Source: CAYUKK01 sp964445305 (lineage in GTDB: Bacteria > Acidobacteriota > Aminicenantia > Aminicenantales > UBA8522). From it: a stretch of 12,346 bases of DNA. The position numbers and the translations under genes are program-made. The notes below the pieces were generated by a model that saw only the letters and a list, made by a program, of their open reading frames with translations, was not told where the DNA came from and made no database searches. This document shows, piece by piece, positions 1 through 6,764 of the stretch (positions are counted from its first letter, which is position 1; every line of letters starts with the position of its first letter). The DNA is taken from assembly GCA_964445305.1 (NCBI GenBank), contig CAYUKK010000143.1:1-12346 (forward strand), in the 5' to 3' direction.

Positions 1-546
1 CTGAACGATTTGCCATCCCATGTGGATAAAATGCTAACTGCGATAAAAGAAATCGACATAAAACCCTCCGACCTGCTTTTTACTGCTCAGCTCATTCTGG
101 CCTCGGAGAGTGAAGAAAAAACAGATTCTGAGCTCCAGGCCGACCCCCTGATCAAAGAGCTGCGGCGGCTTCTCCGCTACAAAAGCTTCACCCTTATGGA
201 TTCGGCCCTGATCCGCGCTGTGGATGAAGAATCCTCCACCATGATCATCGGCGATGCGGCCCAATTTAAACTGGAAATCCAGGGAAATGCGACCAGCGTC
301 AAAGGCCAGGCGCTCGCCGTGATTCAAACGGATATTCGCCTTCTCCAAATCAAGGAAAAGGTAACTCCACAGCCCACGGCCAAAGATGTTTCTCCCTCTG
401 TTGTCTGGGCTAGTATCAGCAGGCGGGAGCTCCTGCGCAGCCATCTCAATCTAAAATCAGGGGAAAGGGCTGTGGTCGGGGTTTCCCGGCTCGACGGCGG
501 CGAAAAAGGCCTTATCCTCATCGTTTCCGGGAAAGTTATCGACTGA
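1..546 (+). CDS. Unrecognised protein, 3' end of a gene cut by the left edge; weak secretin-like character
   Basis: The frame is open from base 1 to the TGA ending at 546, so about 181 residues are visible and the true start is probably outside the window. A TTG at 10 and later ATGs could serve as starts, but no convincing ribosome binding site is visible. No signal peptide or membrane segment is seen in this part. The opening resembles the stretch of secretin-type periplasmic domains that ends 'IDIKP' followed by a beta strand. The C-terminus (LKSGERAVVGVSRLDGG then ILIVSGKV) resembles the gain-of-secretion strand that precedes the secretin gate. That resemblance is by eye and weak. I do not recognise the family with certainty. 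The gene converges on the DUF502 gene with only 17 bases between their stop codons. Confidence 0.6.
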   Translation: MNDLPSHVDKMLTAIKEIDIKPSDLLFTAQLILASESEEKTDSELQADPLIKELRRLLRYKSFTLMDSALIRAVDEESSTMIIGDAAQFKLEIQGNATSVKGQALAVIQTDIRLLQIKEKVTPQPTAKDVSPSVVWASISRRELLRSHLNLKSGERAVVGVSRLDGGEKGLILIVSGKVID

Positions 547-563
547 AAGGAAGGGCGGCGGGC

Positions 564-1157
564 TCAGATTTTTTCTGGGCCGACAATTCCGCCTGAAATA
601 ATCGTGTTCATCGCCTCGGGCACGGTCCAGTCGAGGCTTTTCACCTGGGATTCTCTGACCATAACCATGAAACCCGAAGTCGGGTTCGGGGCTGTGGGGA
701 TGAAGACCTTAAGGAGTTTGTCCATTTCCCCTTCCGCAGAGCTCAGGGTTCCTGTTACAAACCCAATCGACCACAGGCCGGGCCGAAAATGTTCGACCAT
801 GACGACCCTCTTGAAAGCCTCTTTCTCGGGCAGGGAAATCGCTTCAGCCAGCTGTTTTCCCAGCGTATAAATAGTCTTGATAATGGGAATGCGCGTCGTG
901 ATCGTCTCAATCAGAGCAAAGGTGCGCCGCCCCAACCAGTTGCTCGCCAGCAAGCCGAGAAAGTAGAGGAAAACGAGAACCAGGAGAATCCCCAGGCCGG
1001 GGATTTTGAAGCCAAGCACCCTGTCAATTCCCCTCGTCACTCGCGCATCGATAGCCAGATAAAGGAAGCGAATGACAAGATAGGATAGCCCCAGGGGGAT
1101 AATGGCCAGGAAGCCCCTGAAGATGTGCGTTTTCAGGTGCTTAAGAATTTCTCTCAT
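564..1157 (-). CDS. DUF502 family membrane protein
   Basis: This is a 197-residue protein of the DUF502 family, whose biochemical role is unknown. Two hydrophobic segments (about residues 13-36 and 54-72) anchor it in the inner membrane. They are followed by the family's soluble part, with an 'RIPIIKTIYTLGKQL' stretch at 89-103, a 'RPGLWSIGFVTG' stretch at 125-136 and 'FIPTAPNPTSGFM' at 152-164, all typical of the family. The length is usual for the family. The ATG start has an AAGGAG about 10 bases upstream. It is the last gene of the run that begins with recA, lying 70 bases after the small LapA-like gene. Pairing of two small membrane proteins after corA suggests an envelope function, but that is inference. 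Confidence 0.88.
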   Translation of the reverse strand: MREILKHLKTHIFRGFLAIIPLGLSYLVIRFLYLAIDARVTRGIDRVLGFKIPGLGILLVLVFLYFLGLLASNWLGRRTFALIETITTRIPIIKTIYTLGKQLAEAISLPEKEAFKRVVMVEHFRPGLWSIGFVTGTLSSAEGEMDKLLKVFIPTAPNPTSGFMVMVRESQVKSLDWTVPEAMNTIISGGIVGPEKI

Positions 1158-1227
1158 GGAAGGTCGACTCCTTCGCCGTCTCGAGGCGCGCCGGCGACAT
1201 GCGGTGTCCGGCCTTCTAAATAATCAC

Positions 1228-1428
1228 TTAGCCAAGCTTTTTCATTCCCCCTTTGGCGATGAAAAACCCGAAAAGAAAGCCAATGATAACCGCCAGCGGC
1301 ACGAGGATGACCTGGGACATGGAGATTTTCCAGAAGAAGATGCGGAAAACCACTTCCTGGGTGTTCTGAACGAGGATGATCGCCAGGAGGATGAGCAAAA
1401 CAAGGACAATGAGGATTTTTGTCTTCAC
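1228..1428 (-). CDS. LapA-like (DUF1049) small two-helix membrane protein
   Basis: The 66-residue product has the LapA/DUF1049 layout: a first membrane helix (about 4-20), the conserved 'QNTQEVVFRIFFWKISMS' link, and a second helix (about 37-58) with the Gly-rich 'GFLFGFFIAKGG' end. In Enterobacteria LapA-family proteins act with LapB in controlling lipopolysaccharide synthesis; no LapB is present here, so that role is not shown. The start is GTG, chosen because a strong AAAGGAGG lies 7 bases upstream. This ribosome binding site overlaps the corA stop codon, and the two genes are 13 bases apart, so they are very likely cotranscribed and translationally linked. Confidence 0.82.
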   Translation of the reverse strand: MKTKILIVLVLLILLAIILVQNTQEVVFRIFFWKISMSQVILVPLAVIIGFLFGFFIAKGGMKKLG

Positions 1429-1441
1429 GGCCAGACCTCCT

Positions 1442-2506
1442 TTACAGCCATTTTTTTCGGCGAAAATACATTAACATAAAAACGCCGATGGCCACCATTA
1501 CGGCCAGGACAGCGAAATACCCCCAGCGCCAGCCAAGCTCGGGCATGTACTCAAAATTCATGCCGTAAATTCCGGCGATGAACGTCAACGGGATGAAGAT
1601 GGTGGCGATGACGGTCAGAACTTTCATGATCTCGTTCATCCGGTTGCTGACGCTGGAAAGGTAGATGTCCAGCATTCCCGAGAGCATGTCCCGGTATGTT
1701 TCAATGGTGTCAATGACCTGGATGGTGTGGTCATAAACGTCACGCAAAAAAATTCCGGTCGACTCCTTGATAAGGCAGGAGCCCGACCGCTCCAGACCAC
1801 TAACGACCTCGCGCAGGGGCCAGACCGATTTGCGCAAATAAATCATCTCTCTCTTCAGCGTGTGGAGGGCCTGGATGGTCTTTCGACCCGGGTCAGTAAC
1901 AATTTCTTCTTCCAGGAACTCCACCTCCTCACCGAGCTTCTCCAGAACTACAAAATAGTTATCGACGACGGCGTCGATCAACGCGTACGCCAGATAATCT
2001 GACCCCATCCTGCGCAGCCGCCCCTTGCCACTCCGGATTCTCTCGCGCACGGGGTCAAACACGTCCCCTTCGCCCTCCTGGAAAGAAATAACAAAATTGG
2101 GACCGACAATCAGGCTGACTTGCTCGGAGAGGATGCCCTTCTTTTTCCCCGCGAAGCTGATCATCCGGAGAACGATAAAGAGATAATCGCCCATGTCCTC
2201 CAGCTTGGGCCGCTGGCCCGTGTTCATGATATCCTCGAGGATGAGCGGATGAACGCCAAAATGGCCGCCCATCTTGCCGATGATTTCGCTGTCGTGGACG
2301 CCATCGACGTTGATCCAGGTGACCGTGGCCGTGTCCTTGAACGGAAAACACTCCTCAACCGTCTTCACTTCTTTTTCTTCAAAGCTCTTTTCATCATAAT
2401 CGATGATTGAAATTCTCGTCTGTTCCCTCTTTCTCTCGCCGATGTGAATGAGGCTTCCCGGTGGGAGTCCGCTTTTGCGGCTCCGTCGATGCATGTTCCG
2501 AGGCAT
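1442..2506 (-). CDS. corA: CorA family Mg2+/Co2+ transporter
   Basis: This 354-residue protein is a CorA-type divalent cation channel, which forms a homopentamer in the inner membrane and takes up Mg2+. A large N-terminal cytoplasmic alpha/beta domain (about 1-160) is followed by long helices (about 165-290) that form the stalk. Two C-terminal membrane segments follow (about 294-314 and 328-347). The signature GMN triplet at 315-317 (YGMNFEYMPE) sits right after the first membrane helix, as in all CorA proteins. The C-terminus is basic (RRKKWL), as expected for the cytoplasmic ring. The ATG has GGAGGTGA about 7 bases upstream. It lies 54 bases after the superoxide dismutase gene on the same strand. 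Confidence 0.95.
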   Translation of the reverse strand: MPRNMHRRSRKSGLPPGSLIHIGERKREQTRISIIDYDEKSFEEKEVKTVEECFPFKDTATVTWINVDGVHDSEIIGKMGGHFGVHPLILEDIMNTGQRPKLEDMGDYLFIVLRMISFAGKKKGILSEQVSLIVGPNFVISFQEGEGDVFDPVRERIRSGKGRLRRMGSDYLAYALIDAVVDNYFVVLEKLGEEVEFLEEEIVTDPGRKTIQALHTLKREMIYLRKSVWPLREVVSGLERSGSCLIKESTGIFLRDVYDHTIQVIDTIETYRDMLSGMLDIYLSSVSNRMNEIMKVLTVIATIFIPLTFIAGIYGMNFEYMPELGWRWGYFAVLAVMVAIGVFMLMYFRRKKWL

Positions 2507-2560
2507 GGCCTTTCACCTCCCCAAGGATTTATCCAGACGACAGCAGAACTCGTCTATTCT

Positions 2561-3241
2561 TTATTTGAGCCGCGCTTCGACAGCTTTCCAGTCGATATTC
2601 TTGAAGAAGGCCTCGATGTAATCGGCCCTTTTCAGGCCGTAGTCGACCATGAAGGCGTGCTCGAAGACGTCCATGATCAGGATGGGCTGGCAGCCGGCCG
2701 GATGGCCGACATCGTGCTCGTTAATCCAGAAGTTGATGAGCTTCCCGTTAGCTATATCCTCATAGAGGACTGCCCAGCCAATACCCCGCATCGCGCCCGT
2801 GGCCTTAAAATCTTTCTCCCAGGCGTCGTAGCTTCCGAAGTCGGTGGCTATTTTCTGGCCAAGCTTTCCCCCGACGTTGAGCGCTTCTTTGCCGCCCAGG
2901 TTCTCGAAATAGTACTCATGGAGGCGCATGCCGTTAAACTCCCACCCCAGTCGCCTCTTGAGTTCGGCGAATTCGGGGTTCGCGGTTTTACCCTCCTTCA
3001 GCATCTGGGATAGTGTCTCGAGAACCTTGTTTGTGTTGACGACATACCCCTGATACAGAGTGAAATGATTCTTGAGCAACGTCTCACTAAACCCGGGCAT
3101 GCCGATGAGCTTGTTGTAATCCTTTGCCGTATAAGCCATTGTTCTTTCCTCCTCAAACTTAGCTTTTATGGGAAGGGCGAGTCTCGAAAGAATGGCCGCC
3201 CCTCCAACCCCGGCCGCGGTCACGAATTCCCGCCGCTTCAC
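2561..3241 (-). CDS. Fe/Mn-family superoxide dismutase with an N-terminal Tat-like leader
   Basis: This 226-residue protein is a superoxide dismutase of the Fe/Mn family, converting superoxide to peroxide and oxygen. Likely metal ligands are His59, His108 (MRLHEYYF), and Asp191 and His195 in the signature DVFEHAF. Gly104 lies four residues before His108, and His177 (NEHDVGHP) stands where many Mn enzymes have Gln, so the metal cannot be called safely. The long form starts at a GTG whose TG overlaps the recA stop (GTGA). Its first 27 residues look like a Tat signal: KRREF, then a Gly/Ala-rich hydrophobic stretch ending LPIKA. A second in-frame ATG (codon 35, base 3139) has an ideal AGGAGG 8 bases upstream and begins MAYTAKDYNKL, the usual cytoplasmic start for this kind of protein. 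Both starts may be used. Confidence 0.88.
   Translation of the reverse strand: MKRREFVTAAGVGGAAILSRLALPIKAKFEEERTMAYTAKDYNKLIGMPGFSETLLKNHFTLYQGYVVNTNKVLETLSQMLKEGKTANPEFAELKRRLGWEFNGMRLHEYYFENLGGKEALNVGGKLGQKIATDFGSYDAWEKDFKATGAMRGIGWAVLYEDIANGKLINFWINEHDVGHPAGCQPILIMDVFEHAFMVDYGLKRADYIEAFFKNIDWKAVEARLK
3137..3154 (-). promoter_or_regulatory. Internal ribosome binding site and in-frame start inside the superoxide dismutase gene
   Basis: GAGGAGGAAAG (3144-3154, read on the minus strand) precedes an in-frame ATG at 3139-3137. The AGGAGG core is 8 bases from the ATG. The same bases encode Glu-Glu-Arg of the longer form. This is a better initiation site than the upstream GTG, which has only GAAGG about 9 bases away. 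Use of this start would give a leaderless cytoplasmic enzyme of about 192 residues. Confidence 0.65.
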
Positions 3242-4308
3242 TTCCCTTTGCCTTCTTTTTCTTCTCTCTCTTCTTTCGCTTCTTTTTCGGGCGGAAGAAG
3301 GCCCAGCTTCTGGCGAATTTCCTTTTCCACCCGGTCAGCCAACTCCGGGTTCTCCTGGAAAAGCTTCTTGACGTTTTCTCTACCCTGGCCGAGCCTTTCT
3401 CCCTTGTAAGAGTACCAGGTGCCGGTTTTTTCGATGAGCCCGACGTTGACGCCGCAATCGACGAGGTCGCCTTCCCTGGAAATTCCCTTGCCGTAGATGA
3501 TATCGAACTCCGCTTCGCGGAAGGGCGGCGCCATCTTGTTCTTGACAATTTTGACTTTGACCCTGTTGCCGATGATATTCTCGCCCTCCCTCAAGGCTGT
3601 CATCCGGCGAATATCGATGCGCATAGAAGCGTAGAACTTGAGGGCTCGGCCGCCCGTCGTCGTCTCCGGACTGCCGATGAAAACACCGATCTTCTCCCTG
3701 ATCTGGTTGACAAAGATAAAACATGTATTCGAGCGGCTGACGATGGCCGTGAGTTTGCGCAGCGCCTGGGACATGAGCCTGGCCTGGAGGCCCATGTGGG
3801 CATCGCCCATTTCGCCTTCGAGCTCGGCTTTGGGCACGAGCGCGGCCACAGAATCGACGACGATGACATCGACAGCGCCACTCCGGACGAGGACCTCGGC
3901 GATTTCGAGCGCCTGCTCACCATAGTCAGGCTGGGAGATGAGGAGGTTATCCACGTCCACACCGACGCTGGCGGCGTAATGGGGGTCGAGGGCATGCTCG
4001 GCGTCGATGAAGGCCGCCTGGCCCCCTCGCTTCTGGGCCTCAGCGATGACATGGAGGCCCAGCGTCGTTTTCCCAGTCGCCTCAGGCCCGAAAACCTCGA
4101 CGACTCTTCCGCGGGGAAAGCCGCCTATTCCCAGGGCCAAATCAAAAGCAATCGAGCCGGTGGGGATGGCCTCCACTTTGATGGCCGCCTCCTTCTGGCC
4201 CAGCTTCATCACCGAGCCTTTGCCGAATTGCTTTTCAATCTGGGAAACAGCCGCTTCGATGGCCCGAGCTCGCGACGCTTGCTTCTGGTCTATGTCTTCG
4301 CCCTTCAT
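3238..4308 (-). CDS. recA: Recombinase RecA
   Basis: This 356-residue protein is RecA, the ATP-dependent strand-exchange recombinase that also triggers LexA-type self-cleavage. Walker A is GPEATGKT at 74-81 (the commoner form is GPESSGKT), the catalytic Glu is in IDAEHA (Glu104), Walker B is in VDVIVVDS (146-153), and loop L2 is in the region 201-220 (NQIREKIGVF, then PETTTGG). The C-terminal tail (about 338-356) is a Glu/Lys-rich charged run rather than purely acidic. The ATG is preceded by GAGGAGG at good distance. The gene is first in a minus-strand run with sod, corA, lapA-like and DUF502 genes; its TGA overlaps the GTG of sod. An extended -10 promoter lies about 70 bases upstream. Confidence 0.97.
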   Translation of the reverse strand: MKGEDIDQKQASRARAIEAAVSQIEKQFGKGSVMKLGQKEAAIKVEAIPTGSIAFDLALGIGGFPRGRVVEVFGPEATGKTTLGLHVIAEAQKRGGQAAFIDAEHALDPHYAASVGVDVDNLLISQPDYGEQALEIAEVLVRSGAVDVIVVDSVAALVPKAELEGEMGDAHMGLQARLMSQALRKLTAIVSRSNTCFIFVNQIREKIGVFIGSPETTTGGRALKFYASMRIDIRRMTALREGENIIGNRVKVKIVKNKMAPPFREAEFDIIYGKGISREGDLVDCGVNVGLIEKTGTWYSYKGERLGQGRENVKKLFQENPELADRVEKEIRQKLGLLPPEKEAKEEREEKEGKGK

Positions 4309-4378
4309 TTTTTCCTCCTCATCATAAAAGACGCCTTTATCCAGGATTTTTTACCACGACGGCGGAAAGTTCTCCTTT

Positions 4379-4387
4379 ATTCTACCA
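4379..4387 (-). promoter_or_regulatory. Candidate extended -10 promoter for recA
   Basis: Read on the minus strand, TGGTAGAAT fits an extended -10 element (TG-n-TAGAAT, one mismatch from TATAAT). No good -35 hexamer is present at 16-18 bases upstream, which extended -10 promoters can tolerate. Transcription would begin near 4372, leaving a leader of roughly 60 bases before the recA ATG. Confidence 0.35.
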
Positions 4388-4403
4388 TAAACGGGACCAA
4401 TCC

Positions 4404-4505
4404 TCACCCGGATGGTCTAACCCCCAATTCCTCGTGGTGCAAGGCTTTATGCGCCGCCTGGAATTGCTCGATCTTAATGGAGGAACGCCTCTCCCAAACC
4501 GCCAT
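4404..4505 (-). CDS. Possible 33-residue small ORF between hbd and recA
   Basis: A short frame begins at ATG 4505 and ends at a TGA (4404-4406). It reads MAVWERRSSIKI, then EQFQAAHKALHHEE, then LGVRPSG. The second half is helix-like and charged, which is more protein-like than most chance frames. An AGG lies 8 bases upstream of the ATG (an AAGG is too close at 1 base), so initiation is uncertain. It sits in the 266-base gap between the dehydrogenase gene and recA, ending just upstream of the candidate recA promoter. I do not recognise a family. It could be a remnant of a longer gene or chance. Nothing else clear is seen in this gap apart from that promoter. Confidence 0.2.
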   Translation of the reverse strand: MAVWERRSSIKIEQFQAAHKALHHEELGVRPSG

Positions 4506-4574
4506 ACCTTAACCTGGCCATTCCGGAGCGGCGCAGCGGCTGATTGCTCAAGAAGGCCGGGATTGTCGACCGTC

Positions 4575-5420
4575 CTAATAGGTATAAAATCCACGACCGG
4601 TCTTGCGGCCCAAATAGCCAGCATCCACCATTTTTCGCAGCAGCGGGCAGGGCCGGTACTTGGGGTCCTTGAACCCGTCGTAGAGAACTTCCATGATGGA
4701 CAAGCAGACATCCAGGCCGATGAGGTCGGCTAAGGCGAGCGGTCCCATCGGGTGGTTCATACCAAGCTTCATGACCGTGTCGATGGCCCCAGCCGTTCCA
4801 ACACCCTCCATCAGGGCATAGACAGCCTCGTTGATCATGGGCATGAGAATCCGATTGGAGATGAACCCGGGGAAATCGTTGGCTTCAACTGGCACTTTGC
4901 CAATTTTCTCAGCCAGAGCCTTGACGGTGGCAAACGTCTCCTCGGACGTGGCGAGGCCCCGAACAAGCTCGACCAGAGCCATGAGCGGGACTGGATTCAT
5001 GAAGTGCATGCCCATGAACCGGTCCGGTCGGCTGGTCTGGGCGGCCAGGCGGGTGATGGAGATTGAGGAGGTGTTGGAGGTCAGGATGACCTCGGGCGCT
5101 AAAATCGTGTCCAGTGCCCGGAGGACATTTCTCTTGACCTCGAAATCCTCGAACACAGCTTCGACAACAAAATCGGCAGCTCTGAACTCATCAAGGTGGG
5201 GGGTGGGCTTGACCCGGGCGAGGATGGCTTCCTTGCCCTCGGTGATTTTTCCTTTCTCGATGAGCTTGGCCAAGCTCTTGTCCATTCCTTTGAGGGCGCG
5301 CTCGAGGTAAGCCTCATCCACGTCATTGAGCAGGACCGAAAAACCGGAGGCTGCGGCGACCTGGGCGATGCCGCCGCCCATCGTCCCGGCTCCTACTATT
5401 CCGATCGTTTTAATGTCCAT
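4575..5420 (-). CDS. hbd: 3-hydroxybutyryl-CoA dehydrogenase
   Basis: The 281-residue protein is a stand-alone 3-hydroxyacyl-CoA dehydrogenase, interconverting acetoacetyl-CoA and 3-hydroxybutyryl-CoA with NAD(P)H in the cytoplasm. The N-terminus carries the Rossmann motif GIVGAGTMGGGIAQ (7-20). Active-site landmarks are the SNTSS stretch (115-119), His139 in HFMNPVP, Glu151, and Asn189 in FPGFISNR. The C-terminal helical domain ends with the family's GRKTGRGFYTY. The length matches single-domain Hbd/PaaH enzymes. AGGAGGGAAA lies immediately before the ATG. It follows the thiolase gene by 58 bases on the same strand, so the two form a natural acetyl-CoA to 3-hydroxybutyryl-CoA pair. The direction (synthesis toward butyrate or beta-oxidation) cannot be read from the sequence. 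Confidence 0.95.
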   Translation of the reverse strand: MDIKTIGIVGAGTMGGGIAQVAAASGFSVLLNDVDEAYLERALKGMDKSLAKLIEKGKITEGKEAILARVKPTPHLDEFRAADFVVEAVFEDFEVKRNVLRALDTILAPEVILTSNTSSISITRLAAQTSRPDRFMGMHFMNPVPLMALVELVRGLATSEETFATVKALAEKIGKVPVEANDFPGFISNRILMPMINEAVYALMEGVGTAGAIDTVMKLGMNHPMGPLALADLIGLDVCLSIMEVLYDGFKDPKYRPCPLLRKMVDAGYLGRKTGRGFYTY

Positions 5421-5478
5421 TTTCCCTCCTTTTTTTCTAGTCCTTTATCTTTTATTTTTCTTTCCCCTTCTTGGGCGG

Positions 5479-6672
5479 TCATACCATCTCGATGGCCATG
5501 GCCACAGCATCGCCACCACCCAGGCACAGGGAAGCCACACCCTTTTTGAGGCCGCGATGCTTGAGGGCATAGACGAGTGTCGTCAGGATGCGGGCGCCGG
5601 TCGCGCCGATGGGATGCCCTAAAGCAACCGCTCCACCATGAACATTGACTTTCTCCCGATCGAGCTTGAGCTCTTTGAGCAGGACAACGAGCTGGGCGGA
5701 GAAAGCCTCGTTGATTTCGAACAAATCCACTTCCTCAATCTTCCAGCCGACGTTGGCCAGGAGCTTCTCTATCGCTCCCTTGGGCGCATACATGACCATG
5801 GAGGGCTCGACCCCGTTGGTCGTCGTGCCCAGGATGCGCGCCAGCGGCGGGTTGAGACCCCTGTCCTTGATCGCCTGCTCGGAAGCGACGACCACGGCGG
5901 CGGCGCCGTCATTCAAGGCCGAGGCGTTTCCAGCCGTGACCGTGCCATCCTTCTTGAACACTGGCCTGAGCCTGGCCAGCTTTTCCAGGGTTGTGTCGCG
6001 GCGCGGCCCCTCGTCGACGGCAAAGAGGATGGGCTCGCCCTTTTTCTGGGGAATGGTGACGGGCACGATTTCTTCCTGGAAATAACCCTTGTCGATGGCG
6101 TGGATGGCTTTCTGGTGGCTGCTCAGAGCGTACTGATCTTGCTCTTCCCGGCTGGCGCCAAATTTTTCAGCTATGACCTCGCCGGTGTTTCCCATGTGGA
6201 CGTTGTCGAAGGCGCACCACAGGCCATCGAGAATCATGGCATCCTTCATCTGGACATCACCGAATTTGACACCTTCCCTGAGGCCCCAGACAAGATAGGG
6301 AGCCCGGCTCATGCTCTCCATGCCGCCGGCGACCACGACTTCCTTCTCCTCGAGCTGGATCACCTGGGCGGCCAGGGCCACCGCCTTGAGGGCGGAGCCG
6401 CAGACCTTGTTAACGGCGAAGCAGCTGACCGTATAGGGGATGCCGGCTTTGACGGCGGCCTGTTTGGCGGGCGCCTGTCCGATGCCGGCCGAGACGACGT
6501 TACCCATGATGACCTCATCCACAGCCTCGCCGGGAACGTTCCCCCGTCGGAGTGCCTCCCGGATGGCGATTCCTCCAAGCTCGGGTGCCGTAAAATCCTT
6601 GAGCGCGCCCAGAAAAACGCCGATGGGCGTTCGAGCCGCGCTGACGATGAAGACATCCCGTTTCTCACACAT
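5479..6672 (-). CDS. Acetyl-CoA C-acetyltransferase (thiolase)
   Basis: The 397-residue protein is a thiolase that condenses two acetyl-CoA to acetoacetyl-CoA, or the reverse. The nucleophilic Cys91 is in NKVCGSALKAV. NEAF (321-324), His353 in GGAVALGHPIGATGAR, and the second catalytic Cys383 in CLGGGDAVAM are all present. The N-terminal VFIVSAARTPIG (7-18) is typical of the family. The C-terminal CLGGGDA replaces the more common CIGGGQG, a mild variation. The ATG has AAAGGA about 8 bases upstream. A well-formed promoter lies just upstream, in the 92-base gap after fhs. The gene precedes hbd, and the two probably form one unit. Length and motifs fit the AtoB/ThlA group; the exact chain-length preference is not determinable here. 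Confidence 0.95.
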   Translation of the reverse strand: MCEKRDVFIVSAARTPIGVFLGALKDFTAPELGGIAIREALRRGNVPGEAVDEVIMGNVVSAGIGQAPAKQAAVKAGIPYTVSCFAVNKVCGSALKAVALAAQVIQLEEKEVVVAGGMESMSRAPYLVWGLREGVKFGDVQMKDAMILDGLWCAFDNVHMGNTGEVIAEKFGASREEQDQYALSSHQKAIHAIDKGYFQEEIVPVTIPQKKGEPILFAVDEGPRRDTTLEKLARLRPVFKKDGTVTAGNASALNDGAAAVVVASEQAIKDRGLNPPLARILGTTTNGVEPSMVMYAPKGAIEKLLANVGWKIEEVDLFEINEAFSAQLVVLLKELKLDREKVNVHGGAVALGHPIGATGARILTTLVYALKHRGLKKGVASLCLGGGDAVAMAIEMV

Positions 6673-6709
6673 CGATCAATCCTTTCGCGAAGAATTTAAG
6701 AGCTCTATT

Positions 6710-6738
6710 CTTGTATCATAATGGAAAGGTTCTGTAAA
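6710..6738 (-). promoter_or_regulatory. Sigma-70-type promoter for the thiolase-hbd pair
   Basis: On the minus strand, TTTACA (6733-6738) is followed after exactly 17 bases by TACAAG (6710-6715). A TG one base before the -10 makes it an extended -10. The -35 matches TTGACA at five of six positions and the -10 matches TATAAT at four. Transcription would start near 6703, about 30 bases before the thiolase ATG. This suggests the thiolase-hbd pair can be transcribed independently of fhs. Confidence 0.55.
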
Positions 6739-6764
6739 CCGCCGTCGGATAAAGAGGAGGGGAT

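Noticed and set aside
561..581. Hairpin GGCTCAG/CTGGGCC with a T-rich loop between the two convergent genes, considered as a terminator.
   Set aside because: The T-run is in the loop, not after the stem, and part of the hairpin encodes the end of the DUF502 protein.
4309..4574. Search for an SOS (LexA) box upstream of recA.
   Set aside because: Neither the CTGT-N8-ACAG nor the GAAC-N4-GTTC pattern was found; another damage regulator or a divergent box cannot be excluded.
5638..6699. Open plus-strand frame of 353 codons opposite the thiolase gene.
   Set aside because: Antisense shadow of a complete, confidently identified thiolase; low-complexity acidic product with no recognisable domain.
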